The translations under genes were made by a program, and so were the position numbers. The notes below the pieces were generated by a model. That model searched no databases, was not told the origin of the DNA, and was given only the letters and a program-made list of their open reading frames with translations. From positions 1,674,001 through 1,738,000 of the forward strand of contig CAWBOI010000001.1 in NCBI GenBank assembly GCA_963790435.1: 64,000 bases of DNA, written 5' to 3'. Positions within the stretch are counted from its first letter, which is position 1. Every line of letters starts with the position of its first letter. This DNA comes from Ilyomonas sp963790435. Lineage in GTDB: Bacteria > Bacteroidota > Bacteroidia > Chitinophagales > Chitinophagaceae. Shown here in pieces: positions 43,457-52,207 of this stretch.

Positions 43457-43923
43457 TTGTTTTTGTTTCTTTTTTTCAGTTTGTCTATGTCTGCCAGATC
43501 CTGTTTTCTGCCTGCGCCCTCTTTTACGAGCAGCAATTCATTGTACCCGATAAAATTAATTTTTATTCCTTCAAACGTTACTTCTCTTCTGTTTCCCCAA
43601 GCCTCGCTGTAAGGTACCGAATCTATGTCATTTAGAATATCTATGCGCAGCGGCTCATTGCCCAATTGAATAATAAAGTCCTTTTTTAGAAAATCCTCTT
43701 TTGTTAAGCCTAATGATTTTAATCCAAACTCGTCAAGAACTGCAACCGCTTTATTTGCGTTTTCATCCGATAATTCAATGCAAACATCTAAATCTTTTGT
43801 GTATCTCGGGTAACCATAAATGCCAACTGCATAACCACCAATGACAAGGTATTTCAACGAATGCTTATTGCATGTTTCTAAAAATTCAAGAAAATCTTTT
43901 TCAAGCTTAAACTTCTTTTTCAT
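43453..43923 (-). CDS. AbiEii/MNT-like nucleotidyltransferase embedded in the nuo operon
   Basis: A 156-residue protein. 'YLVIGGYAVGIYGYPRYTKDLDVCI' holds the minimal nucleotidyltransferase motif GG-x-TxDxD; 'LRIDILNDIDSV' and 'FIGYNELLLVKEGAGRKQDLADIDKLKK' finish the fold. It is of the DUF6036/AbiEii-like group, often toxin-antitoxin or mobile-defence related. ATG 43923 was chosen over a longer frame. Its stop overlaps nuoE by 4 bp and its start overlaps the upstream partner by 17 bp. Role inferred. Confidence 0.8.
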   Translation of the reverse strand: MKKKFKLEKDFLEFLETCNKHSLKYLVIGGYAVGIYGYPRYTKDLDVCIELSDENANKAVAVLDEFGLKSLGLTKEDFLKKDFIIQLGNEPLRIDILNDIDSVPYSEAWGNRREVTFEGIKINFIGYNELLLVKEGAGRKQDLADIDKLKKRNKNK

Positions 43924-44110
43924 GAAGTTGCTTTTTGTAAACAACGGGAGATATCTTATCTGTTCCCGGATCAATCATCGAACGCAAATCCATAAGTATT
44001 TCCAGTCGCTCAACATACGACAATGAAGCATAATAATTATTGTCATTTTCTTCTGCTTCTTCAAAAGAAACTTTTTTAAGAACTGCTTTTATTTTTCTCA
44101 TTTTTTCCAT
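43907..44110 (-). CDS. Small partner of the embedded nucleotidyltransferase
   Basis: A 67-residue protein: 'MEKMRKIKAVLKKVSFEEAE', then 'YYASLSYVERLEILMDLRSM'. Small proteins of this type usually precede AbiEii/MNT-like genes in Bacteroidota and are candidates for the antitoxin. It starts inside the nuoD stop (TAATG), so it is coupled to nuoD. Confidence 0.7.
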   Translation of the reverse strand: MEKMRKIKAVLKKVSFEEAEENDNNYYASLSYVERLEILMDLRSMIDPGTDKISPVVYKKQLHEKEV

Positions 44111-45345
44111 TATCCATCCATTTCACCGGCTATCAAATTCAACGAACTCATCGTCATAATGGCATCGCTTAGCATGGCGCCTTTTACCAGTTCTTCATAA
44201 GCCTGATAATAAATAAAACAAGGGCGGCGGAAATGCAGGCGATACGGCGTTCTTCCACCATCAGAAATGAGGTAAAAACCAAGCTCGCCATTGCCGCCTT
44301 CTACAGAGTGATATACTTCACCGCGAGGAATTTCGGTTTCGCCCATAATGATTTTGAAATGCCAGATCAGGGCCTCCATTTTTGTGTAAACATCTTCTTT
44401 TTTAGGAAGATAATATTCAGGAATATCGGCATGAAATACTTCAGCTTCGGCGCCTTTAAATTCCTGCACTTTGCGATATGCCTGATTGATGAGGCTTAAT
44501 GATTGCTTCATCTCTTCATTCCTAACCAAAAAACGATCATAGCAATCACCGGTTGAGCCGACAGGTATGGTAAAATCAAAATCTTCGTAACTGCTGTATG
44601 GCGAATGAACACGCACATCATAATCAACACCGGCAGCCCGAAGATTAGGACCTGTGAAACCATAGTTTAATGCCCGTTCAGCATTGATAGGACCTGCACC
44701 AATTAAGCGTTCCATAAAAATGCGGTTGCGGGTAAGCAGGTTTTCGAACTCCTTTAAAACGGCGGGATATTCATTTAAGAATTTCTCCAGTTTCGTCCAT
44801 GCTGTATTATTAAAGTTACGTTCAAAACCGCCGATGCGACCAATATTGGTAGTTAACCGTGAACCGCAGATTTCTTCATAAATTTCATACACCAGCTCAC
44901 GATATTGCATTACATACAAGAAAGCTGTAAACGCACCTGCATCAACGCCTACCACCGAATTGCAAATGAGATGATCCGTAATGCGAGCCAGTTCCATAAT
45001 GATGATGCGCATGTAATCTACACGCTTGGGCAGCTTGATGCGCAACAGCTTTTCGCAGGTCATGTGCCAGCCCATGTTGTTGATGGGGCTGCTGCAATAA
45101 TTCATGCGGTCGGTAAGCGGCGTGATTTGGTATAAGGGCCTGCGCTCTGCCAGCTTTTCGTAAGCCCGGTGAATGTAACCCACCGTTTGCTCGGCAGATA
45201 CGATGCGTTCCCCATCCAACTCTAAAATGTTTTGAAACACACCATGCGTTGCCGGGTGCGTTGGACCCAAATTGAGCGTAGTTGTTTGCTTACCGATTGA
45301 ACCTTCCGGCAGCTTTACATGATGTGATACCTCTGAAGTGTGCAT
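44110..45345 (-). CDS. nuoD: NADH-quinone oxidoreductase subunit D
   Basis: A 411-residue quinone-site subunit of the 49-kDa family: 'LNLGPTHPATHGVFQNILELDGE' with the key His of the Q site, 'GYIHRAYEKLAE', 'GFTGPNLRAAGVDYDVR' and the C-terminal 'SLNLIAGEMDG' (close to the DPVxGExDR region). A sense GGCAAAAACAA motif copy touches the ATG. Confidence 0.96.
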   Translation of the reverse strand: MHTSEVSHHVKLPEGSIGKQTTTLNLGPTHPATHGVFQNILELDGERIVSAEQTVGYIHRAYEKLAERRPLYQITPLTDRMNYCSSPINNMGWHMTCEKLLRIKLPKRVDYMRIIIMELARITDHLICNSVVGVDAGAFTAFLYVMQYRELVYEIYEEICGSRLTTNIGRIGGFERNFNNTAWTKLEKFLNEYPAVLKEFENLLTRNRIFMERLIGAGPINAERALNYGFTGPNLRAAGVDYDVRVHSPYSSYEDFDFTIPVGSTGDCYDRFLVRNEEMKQSLSLINQAYRKVQEFKGAEAEVFHADIPEYYLPKKEDVYTKMEALIWHFKIIMGETEIPRGEVYHSVEGGNGELGFYLISDGGRTPYRLHFRRPCFIYYQAYEELVKGAMLSDAIMTMSSLNLIAGEMDG

Positions 45346-45608
45346 TTGTTTTTGCCGTATTTTATGAACACGTTATTCTTGCGTCATTGAATATTCCTGA
45401 ATGTGGATTAGACCTTCGAAAAACTAGCTTTAGCGTTAAACGGAAAATTAATCTTGTAAAATAAATTTCGTCAATCTGCTTTATCCATCTTCAGTTTATT
45501 CAGCTTCATTGTGCAATCACCCATTTCATTGAAATTGCTTGCTGTTTCAATGTTCTTGGCAATTGCAGCAATGTCTGATATTGTTTCCATTTCTAATTAA
45601 AATAAAAC
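45346..45608. other. nuoC-nuoD gap with a small open frame
   Basis: A 39-codon minus-strand frame (45471-45590, 'METISDIAAIAKNIETASNF'...) with high hydrophobic/acidic pattern lies here, then about 120 bp of untranslatable AT-rich sequence. Other bacteria keep nuoC and nuoD adjacent or fused. The frame could be a remnant of another insertion; no family is recognised. Confidence 0.4.
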
Positions 45609-46136
45609 TTACAACGTATTTAAAAACGCATGTGAGCCGCCGCGTCCAAACATTTCATCGTCTTTATCTCTGCGCGTCTGGTCTTCCAGCGGATACTCTT
45701 TACGCTGCGGAAAATAATCCATTTCATCTACATTTTGTATGCGTTTTAAATTGGGGTGACCAATAAAATTTACGCCATAAAAATCGTACGCTTCACGCTC
45801 CAGCCAATTAGCAGCTTCAAACAATTTTGTAGCCGTAAACACATCAGGCTGTTGAATATCGGTAAACACTTTGAAGCGGATGCGAACATTCTCCTGCATG
45901 TTGTGCAGATGATACACAACAGCCAGTTCAGCGCCTTTGTTATCGGGATAATGAACCGCACAAACTGAAGTTAAAAACTGAAAACCCAGTTCATTGTATA
46001 GCCATTGCAGTATTTTCAAATTGAATTCTTTCGGCGCTTCAAACGTAAGCATTCCATACGGCTCGTGAAAACTGGATACGGTTTCACCCCATTTTTCGGT
46101 AAGTTGCTGCTGTATCGTTTCGTTAGTGAGTGTCAT
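45609..46136 (-). CDS. nuoC: NADH-quinone oxidoreductase subunit C
   Basis: A 175-residue 30-kDa-family subunit. 'EREAYDFYGVNFIGHPNLKRI' and 'YPLEDQTRRDKDDEMFGRG' are the family signature. ATG 46136 is used instead of a TTG at 46139. A sense TAAAAACAAA motif copy is 10 bp upstream. Confidence 0.94.
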   Translation of the reverse strand: MTLTNETIQQQLTEKWGETVSSFHEPYGMLTFEAPKEFNLKILQWLYNELGFQFLTSVCAVHYPDNKGAELAVVYHLHNMQENVRIRFKVFTDIQQPDVFTATKLFEAANWLEREAYDFYGVNFIGHPNLKRIQNVDEMDYFPQRKEYPLEDQTRRDKDDEMFGRGGSHAFLNTL

Positions 46137-46152
46137 CAAGTGTTATTTGTTT

Positions 46153-46743
46153 TTACTGAATTCCATAACTGCTCATCAACGCTTTGTATTCTTCGCCATT
46201 TCTTCTTCGCAGGCTTTCATGTCCCACCAAATCCTGTATGCGCAAAATGCCGTCAATAATAGCTTCGGGTCGCGGCGGACAGCCGGGCACATATACATCT
46301 ACGGGTATAATCTGGTCAATGCCCTGCAGCACAGAATAGGTATCGAAAATACCGCCCGAACAAGCACAGGCGCCAACTGACAACACCCAGCGTGGCTCTG
46401 CCATTTGCAAATACACCTGGCGCAATACGGGTCCCATTTTTTTTGAAATGGTTCCCATCACCATCAGCAAATCGCATTGGCGCGGCGTAAAGCCTAAGCG
46501 TTCAGAACCAAAGCGCGCAAGGTCGTAAGTAGAAGCCATCGTTGCCATAAATTCAATACCGCAACAAGAGGTAGCAAACGGCAGGGGCCATAAAGAATTT
46601 TTACGGGCTAATCCAACAACACTTTCAAATTTGGTAGCAAAAAAACCTTCGCCGTCGCTGCCTTCGGGCGCTTCGGCTATGGCAATGTTATCGTGAATAT
46701 CAGGTTGTTTGGGATGTATGTTAAAACGTACTGGACGTGACAT
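46153..46743 (-). CDS. nuoB: NADH-quinone oxidoreductase subunit B
   Basis: A 196-residue subunit that carries cluster N2. Ligands are in 'FATSCCGIEFM', 'VGACACSGGIF' and 'YVPGCPPRPEA'. It is the first gene of the operon present in the window; nuoA is not upstream. ATG 46743 starts the conserved 'MSRPVRFNIHPKQ'. Confidence 0.96.
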   Translation of the reverse strand: MSRPVRFNIHPKQPDIHDNIAIAEAPEGSDGEGFFATKFESVVGLARKNSLWPLPFATSCCGIEFMATMASTYDLARFGSERLGFTPRQCDLLMVMGTISKKMGPVLRQVYLQMAEPRWVLSVGACACSGGIFDTYSVLQGIDQIIPVDVYVPGCPPRPEAIIDGILRIQDLVGHESLRRRNGEEYKALMSSYGIQ

Positions 46744-47072
46744 AATTGAAACTTCTTTTCGTAAAAAAATTGATTCACAAAAATAACATACATACGCCAC
46801 AAAACTGTGCTAAACATTTCTCTTCTCATAAATATTTTCATGTTGTTATCATTGTAAAAACTAAGGCTGATGGATAACGGCGCCATCTTTCGTTTTATCA
46901 ATCATTTAAAAATTGAGGCAAAAACAAACCTTCTTTCTAATTTTTTGTATGATGAGGCTGCACCTGTTCGTATAAATAATTTCTCCCTATTTTTGGCAGC
47001 GTTATAAGCAGCTATCAGATTTCAAAGGTTCCTGCCTCTCGCCGGGTTGCAGGCTAACTATATTCATTAAAA
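46744..47072. other. Divergent nuoB-pfkA control region
   Basis: A 329-bp gene-free region between diverging operons. A motif copy GGCAAAAACAAACC is at 46917-46930. TATTTTTG (46988-46995) fits the Bacteroidota -7 element for pfkA, about 78 bp before its ATG; no convincing -33 partner is seen. No nuoA-like protein is found on either strand. Confidence 0.5.
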
Positions 47073-48056
47073 ATGTCAAAGCAAATATCAAAAATCGCAG
47101 TGCTCACATCAGGTGGAGATTCGCCGGGAATGAATGCTGCTATCCGTGCCGTAGTAAGAACCGGAATTTATTACGGCATGGAAGTATATGGTATTGTGAG
47201 AGGTTTCAGCGGCATGTTGGAAGATGACATTTTCCGTATGGATTCGCGCTCCGTTGCCAATATTATTCAACGGGGTGGAACCATTTTAAAATCGGCCCGC
47301 TGCAAGGAATTTTTCACTTATGAGGGACGCCAGAAAGCCGTTGCAAACCTCGAAAAACGTGGCATTAATGGCCTCGTGGTAATTGGTGGGGATGGCTCGT
47401 TTACCGGCGCATTAAAATTAAGTACCGAATTTGATTTAGCCGTAATTGGTTTGCCTGGAACCATTGATAAAGATTTATTTGGAACCGATTTTACCATTGG
47501 TTTCGATACTGCCGTAAATACCGCCATTGATGCCATTGATAAAATACGTGATACTGCCGATGCGCACGACCGATTGTTTATTGTAGAAGTAATGGGCAGG
47601 CACGCAGGCTACATAGCTTTGCACAGCGGCATTGCAACAGGAGCAGAAAACATTTTGATACCCGAAGCAGAAACCAACATAGACGAGGTCATTGCTTCGT
47701 TAACCGAAAAAGAAAAGCGCAAAAAATTGGTGAACCTGATTGTGGTAGCCGAAGGTGATGAGTACGGCGGCGCCAACCAAATTGCAAAAGTGATAAGAGA
47801 AAGGTTGCCGCACATGGATACGCGCGTTTCTATCTTAGGTCATATTCAACGGGGAGGTTCGCCAAGCGCTATAGACAGACTGATTGCCAGCCGCATGGGT
47901 TATCATGCCATTGAAAGCCTTATGGAAGGAAGGTACAATGTGATGGTTGGCGTTGTAAACAACGAAATGGCTTATACGCCTTTGGAGATTGCCATCCGCG
48001 AAAAACAATCCGTAAGTCCCGATTTATTGCGGATCGTAAAAATTTTAAATACCTGA
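47073..48056 (+). CDS. pfkA: 6-phosphofructokinase
   Basis: A 327-residue ATP-dependent kinase of glycolysis: 'TSGGDSPGMNAAIRA' binds ATP, 'VIGGDGSFTGA' and 'GLPGTIDKDLFGTDFTIGFDTA' hold the phosphate and metal sites ('TIDKD' with the catalytic Asp), 'MGRHAGYIAL' and 'ILGHIQRGGSPSA' the fructose-6-P site. Upstream of pyk by 28 bp, so both are co-transcribed. Confidence 0.96.
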   Translation: MSKQISKIAVLTSGGDSPGMNAAIRAVVRTGIYYGMEVYGIVRGFSGMLEDDIFRMDSRSVANIIQRGGTILKSARCKEFFTYEGRQKAVANLEKRGINGLVVIGGDGSFTGALKLSTEFDLAVIGLPGTIDKDLFGTDFTIGFDTAVNTAIDAIDKIRDTADAHDRLFIVEVMGRHAGYIALHSGIATGAENILIPEAETNIDEVIASLTEKEKRKKLVNLIVVAEGDEYGGANQIAKVIRERLPHMDTRVSILGHIQRGGSPSAIDRLIASRMGYHAIESLMEGRYNVMVGVVNNEMAYTPLEIAIREKQSVSPDLLRIVKILNT

Positions 48057-48084
48057 TTTATTTCATTTAAATAAACTTAGATTG

Positions 48085-49575
48085 ATGCCAACTGCAGAAA
48101 AATACTTTCATACTGATATGAACAAGCAAGCCGGAATTGAACATACCTTTCACCGTACCAAAATTGTGGCTACGGTAGGCCCAGCCTGCGACACGTACGA
48201 TAAATTGCTTGCTCTTGTAAAAGCTGGTGTAAATGTATTCCGGCTCAACTTTTCGCACGGCACACACGACGATAAAGAAAGAATCATTGGTTATATCAAT
48301 GAGCTTAACATTAAAGAGCCTTATAACATTGCCATTCTTGCCGATTTGCAAGGTCCGAAATTGCGTGTTGGTGAAATGGAAAACGGCGGACTGGATGTAA
48401 AAGCCGGTGATATTCTCACGTTTACTTCTACCGAAAAAGTGGTGGGCAATAAAGATAAAATTTATGTTTCTTATCCCAACCTTCACAACGATGTGAAAGT
48501 GGGTAATAAAATTTTAATTGACGACGGCAAACTGGAAGTCATCGTTATTGAAGTAACCAAAGATGGCGACGTGCGCGTTGCCGTTTCGTATGGCGGACGA
48601 ATTTTACCCAAGAAAGGTGTGAATCTTCCGGATACTGCGATTTCGTTGCCTTCCATGACGGAGAAAGACATTGAAGATTTTGAATTTATTGTAAAGCATC
48701 AATGCGACTGGATTGCGCTTTCGTTTGTGCGCAAAGCCGAAGATATTATTGATTTAAAAAGAAGGCTTACTGAGCGGGGTAGCACCACCAAAGCAATGGC
48801 AAAAATTGAAATGCCTTCTGCCATGGTTGATTTAAAAAACATTATTAACAGCAGCGATGGTGTGATGGTAGCGCGTGGTGATTTGGGTGTTGAATTGCCC
48901 ATAGAAAAAGTACCGATGGCACAACGTGAAATCATTCGCAAGTGCATACATCGTGGCAAGCCCGTGATCGTGGCAACGCAGATGATGGAAAGCATGATTG
49001 ACCGCACCAAACCCAACCGCAGCGAAATTACCGACGTTGCCAATGCAGTTTTAGAAGGTACTGATGCGGTGATGTTAAGCGCCGAAACGGCAACCGGAAA
49101 TTATCCCGAACTGGTGGTGGAAACGATGCGCAAAATTATTATGGAAGTAGAACGAACCGAGTATCGTTATAACCGCGAAGAAGACTTAAAACCGTTATCC
49201 CATTCACCCACATTTTTAAGCGATGCCATTTGTTACAATGCCTGCAAACTTGCGCGTGACACAAATGCACAAGCCTTGATTGGCATGACGCAAAGTGGAT
49301 TTACCGCATTTGTTTTAAGCAGCTATCGCCCTAAAGCTCCCTTGTTTGTTTTTACCAAAAAAAGATACCTGGTAAATCAGTTAAGCTTAAGCTGGGGCGT
49401 TCGCGCTTTTTATTACGATGAAGAAAGCAGTCTTGATGATATCATTAAAGATGAAATAGAAATTTTAAAAGAACGTGGCTTTTTACAAGCAGGAGATATT
49501 GTGATCAACACCGGAAGTACGCCTGTGCATTTGCATATGCCTACCAATATTTTGAAAATAACTTCGGTTGAATAA
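48085..49575 (+). CDS. pyk: Pyruvate kinase
   Basis: A 496-residue enzyme that makes pyruvate and ATP from PEP. 'RTKIVATVGPACDTYDKL', 'VNVFRLNFSHGTHDDKERI', 'MAKIEMPSAMVDL' and 'VMVARGDLGVELPIEKVPMAQREI' are the catalytic blocks; 'SAETATGNYPELVV' follows and the C-terminal regulatory domain is present. ATG 48085 is used; ATG 48118 ('MNKQAGIEHTF') is a plausible alternative. Confidence 0.95.
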   Translation: MPTAEKYFHTDMNKQAGIEHTFHRTKIVATVGPACDTYDKLLALVKAGVNVFRLNFSHGTHDDKERIIGYINELNIKEPYNIAILADLQGPKLRVGEMENGGLDVKAGDILTFTSTEKVVGNKDKIYVSYPNLHNDVKVGNKILIDDGKLEVIVIEVTKDGDVRVAVSYGGRILPKKGVNLPDTAISLPSMTEKDIEDFEFIVKHQCDWIALSFVRKAEDIIDLKRRLTERGSTTKAMAKIEMPSAMVDLKNIINSSDGVMVARGDLGVELPIEKVPMAQREIIRKCIHRGKPVIVATQMMESMIDRTKPNRSEITDVANAVLEGTDAVMLSAETATGNYPELVVETMRKIIMEVERTEYRYNREEDLKPLSHSPTFLSDAICYNACKLARDTNAQALIGMTQSGFTAFVLSSYRPKAPLFVFTKKRYLVNQLSLSWGVRAFYYDEESSLDDIIKDEIEILKERGFLQAGDIVINTGSTPVHLHMPTNILKITSVE

Positions 49576-49585
49576 AACTATTGTT

Positions 49586-49640
49586 ATAGGCTGCAGCCTA
49601 TCATATAACGCTGACAGGGTTTTAAACCCTGTCAGCGTTA
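49586..49640. repeat. Double palindrome, copy 2 (perfect 35-bp stem)
   Basis: 'ataggctgcagcctat' (49586-49601) is followed by a perfect palindrome 49606-49640 with 17-base arms ('taacgctgacagggttt'/'aaaccctgtcagcgtta') and a 1-base centre. The same element with two changes is at 16265-16298. It follows pyk and could act as a transcript stabiliser or terminator. Confidence 0.85.
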
Positions 49641-49680
49641 TAAATACGAGTCAATTAAAAATGGTGTAAGACAAAAATTT

Positions 49681-49726
49681 GTGCAAAAACAAAAACGACC
49701 TGCAATTCAATTGCAGGTCGTTTTTT
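49681..49726 (-). terminator. Terminator with motif tail after the HAD-ATPase gene
   Basis: 'aaaacgacctgcaatt' pairs with 'aattgcaggtcgtttt'; on the minus strand the tail is TTTTTGTTTTTGCAC, a motif copy. Confidence 0.85.
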
Positions 49727-51414
49727 TATGCTGTATATTTTTGATTAATGTAAGCCAGGATTTGTTTCTTCGATTCTTCTGCACTCTTTTCTTTCTCTTT
49801 TTTTTCACTGATTTGCGCCAATTCATCATCATGCAACTTATCCTGAAACCATTTTGTAAAATCGCCGTTGTGAAGATGGTAATTCCAGGTTTTGTCATCA
49901 ATGCCTTCAGCTATATGAGCAAACATAACAAGGTTGTTTGCCTTTAATTTGAATTGATCGTTTTTTCCTGTAAAAACAAAACCATTATCACCCATATCGC
50001 CGGTTGCATACTTGCGTTTATGCCGCTGCTGCATTTGCTCGGGTTTATTCACTGTGACTACAAACGGAGTTCTGTTTTTAGCTTCTAAATCATATACACA
50101 AGCTTCTCCTTTTTGCAGTGCAGGTATTTTTTTCGGAACTGATATTTTCTTCACCTTACAAAACTGTTCAATCGGGTAAGCAGGGTTATCGCCAATTGTT
50201 ATTACCATGCCTACCTGCTTTATAATATCAGAGCACATCACATCGGGCGAATAACTAATCAGCATAAAATTTTTAAGGTCGGCAAACAAGCTGCTATCTA
50301 CGCCTGGCGGCATCATGTGGTGCGCTTCATCAATCAATAACCAATGCGGATGACCATATTGATTTTGTAAATCAACAATAGCGTTCAGCAACTTTGTAAA
50401 GAAAGAAGGCCTGTCGTCCATTGGCACCGAAAGCAACGAGATAACAACGCTTTGCTTTGGATTTTTAAGCAAGCCGCAAAGCTCATCAACCGTTGGCAAC
50501 GCATTGCCTTTGCCAACAACAACCGCATTTTGCAATTCAACATAATCGCCTTCGGGATCAATCAAACAAAACTGGTAATTGCTCTTACTCAATGCTTCGG
50601 TAACAGCAATGGTAAAGGTTGATTTACCACCGCCCGAAACGCCCGAAAGCAAAATGCCTGAACGATACGGATTCAACAAAAAGGGTTCGTTGTTCTGCAT
50701 TGTTCCCAATGGAACAAAATGCCTTGTGAGTTTATCATTCAGCTCCTCTAAATCGTCTGCAATCAACTTATCTATCAGTTCGCCAACGCCCTCTCCCTGG
50801 CTGCCCCTGGTTACCAAATCAACCGTTTCTTTTAAAGATGGCAACGCATTGTTGACAGCAACAGCACATTCTGCTACTTTAAACATAGCACTATCATTTT
50901 CAGCATCACCGACAGCCACCGAATTGTGTTCCGAAAAACACAACCGTTGCAGCAAAGCCTGCAGGCCGGATGCTTTGTTGATGCCCGGCGGCAATATCAT
51001 TACCGCGCCTTTATTAAAGATGATTTGCCGCTCGTAACCAAACTCTTTTATCACTTCCAGAGCAACTGTTTGGTGCGGCTCCCATGTAGCGATGATTACT
51101 TTGCCAACTGAAATTGGTGATACGCCGCGTTTCTTCAGTTCATCAACGAAAGCCACATCTGGCGCGGGCCCCATCAATTCTTCGTTGCCGGTTTCGGTGT
51201 TATAAATCAATGCGCCATTTTCAGCAACAATGTAGTCGAACACTTTATATTGCGGAAACACACGCTCCAAGTCGGGCATCTCTCTGCCGGTTACCAATGC
51301 CACTTTGCGGTTGGATAATTTTAATTGCATTAATTTTTCAACCGTACTATCAGTTACAACATCATGATGCGCAAGTGTGCCATCGTAATCGGAGGCTAAA
51401 ATATGGTAACGCAT
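49726..51414 (-). CDS. HAD-IIB phosphatase fused to a P-loop ATPase
   Basis: A 562-residue two-domain protein. Residues 1-220 are a HAD-IIB (sucrose-phosphate-phosphatase-like) domain: 'ASDYDGTLAHHD' with catalytic Asp9 and Asp11, 'LVTGREMPDL', 'VGDAENDSAMF'. Residues 240-500 are a HerA/DUF87-like ATPase: Walker A 'GVSGGGKST' near residue 258 and Walker B 'HWLLIDEAHHMM' near 358. The end is a Lys/Glu coiled region. The fusion suggests ATP-driven regulation or recruitment of a sugar-phosphate phosphatase; function unknown. Confidence 0.85.
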   Translation of the reverse strand: MRYHILASDYDGTLAHHDVVTDSTVEKLMQLKLSNRKVALVTGREMPDLERVFPQYKVFDYIVAENGALIYNTETGNEELMGPAPDVAFVDELKKRGVSPISVGKVIIATWEPHQTVALEVIKEFGYERQIIFNKGAVMILPPGINKASGLQALLQRLCFSEHNSVAVGDAENDSAMFKVAECAVAVNNALPSLKETVDLVTRGSQGEGVGELIDKLIADDLEELNDKLTRHFVPLGTMQNNEPFLLNPYRSGILLSGVSGGGKSTFTIAVTEALSKSNYQFCLIDPEGDYVELQNAVVVGKGNALPTVDELCGLLKNPKQSVVISLLSVPMDDRPSFFTKLLNAIVDLQNQYGHPHWLLIDEAHHMMPPGVDSSLFADLKNFMLISYSPDVMCSDIIKQVGMVITIGDNPAYPIEQFCKVKKISVPKKIPALQKGEACVYDLEAKNRTPFVVTVNKPEQMQQRHKRKYATGDMGDNGFVFTGKNDQFKLKANNLVMFAHIAEGIDDKTWNYHLHNGDFTKWFQDKLHDDELAQISEKKEKEKSAEESKKQILAYINQKYTA

Positions 51415-51539
51415 GGCGGTTTTGTTTTGTTCATTTTTTCAAAAAGAAAGCCAGAAGAAATGGTTGGCAGATGATAACAATGAAATAATGGTTTACAAAT
51501 TTGTGCAAAAACAAAAGCCGCTGCTACAAGCGTTTGTAA

Positions 51540-52034
51540 TCACTCTTTCTTTTTCAGAATAAACGAAATTTGACCATTGTTCTCCATGTACGCTTTTTCA
51601 ACTTTATCAAGTGTTTCGCTGTTGGTTTCCATCCGTAAACTTTCAAATAAATCATCCTTACTCATGCCCGCTTTCATAAGATTAACATGTACAATTTCGT
51701 TGTTTTGAAACAAAACAATATGGCTGCCTTTAACCAGCTTTTCAACGGCTTTGCTTTTTACAATCAGCCAACCCAGCAAGCGGTGAATAAGCACCAACAC
51801 AAACGATGCTGCCACTGTTGCTCCAAATGCCGAAGCGCCTGCAATGCCACGGGCAACTACCGACCCAAGCACGATGACAATGATGTTGTCGAACGCAGAT
51901 TTTTTACCGAAGGCACGCATTCCGCCAATGCGGATAAAAATAAGAGTGATGAAAAAAAATACAAGTGAGCGCATACTCATTTGCAGTGCGTTCAAATCTT
52001 TACCTACACCAAATAATTGATGGATAATTTCCAT
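51540..52034 (-). CDS. DUF421 membrane protein (YetF-like)
   Basis: A 164-residue protein with three N-terminal helices ('SLVFFFITLIFIRIGGMRAFG', 'IIVIVLGSVVARGIAGASAF', 'VAASFVLVLIHRLLGWLIV') and the DUF421 C-terminal domain ('KLVKGSHIVLFQNNEIVHVNLMKAGMSKDDLFESLR'). ATG 52034 is used, not a TTG at 52040. Function unknown. A hairpin-poor motif copy lies downstream. Confidence 0.82.
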   Translation of the reverse strand: MEIIHQLFGVGKDLNALQMSMRSLVFFFITLIFIRIGGMRAFGKKSAFDNIIVIVLGSVVARGIAGASAFGATVAASFVLVLIHRLLGWLIVKSKAVEKLVKGSHIVLFQNNEIVHVNLMKAGMSKDDLFESLRMETNSETLDKVEKAYMENNGQISFILKKKE

Positions 52035-52207
52035 TGGCAAACAGTTTTAGTAAGGGCTGCCTCAAGGTTACAGCCGGTTAACAATCGAATTTTTAGTAAG
52101 CATTTTACAAACAGCAAAAATGAAACAAATTTTTCATCGCTGTTATTATTGAGTAAGGATTAAAAGGAGAAAAGGAGACATTAAAATTTGTGCAAAAACA
52201 AATCTCA

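Noticed and set aside
48067..48486. 139-codon minus-strand frame over pyk
   Set aside because: It is the antisense shadow of the pyruvate kinase gene.
49606..49640. Plain terminator of pyk
   Set aside because: No T tract follows and a second copy with matching flanks exists at 16265, so a dispersed palindrome is more likely, though a terminator role is not excluded.
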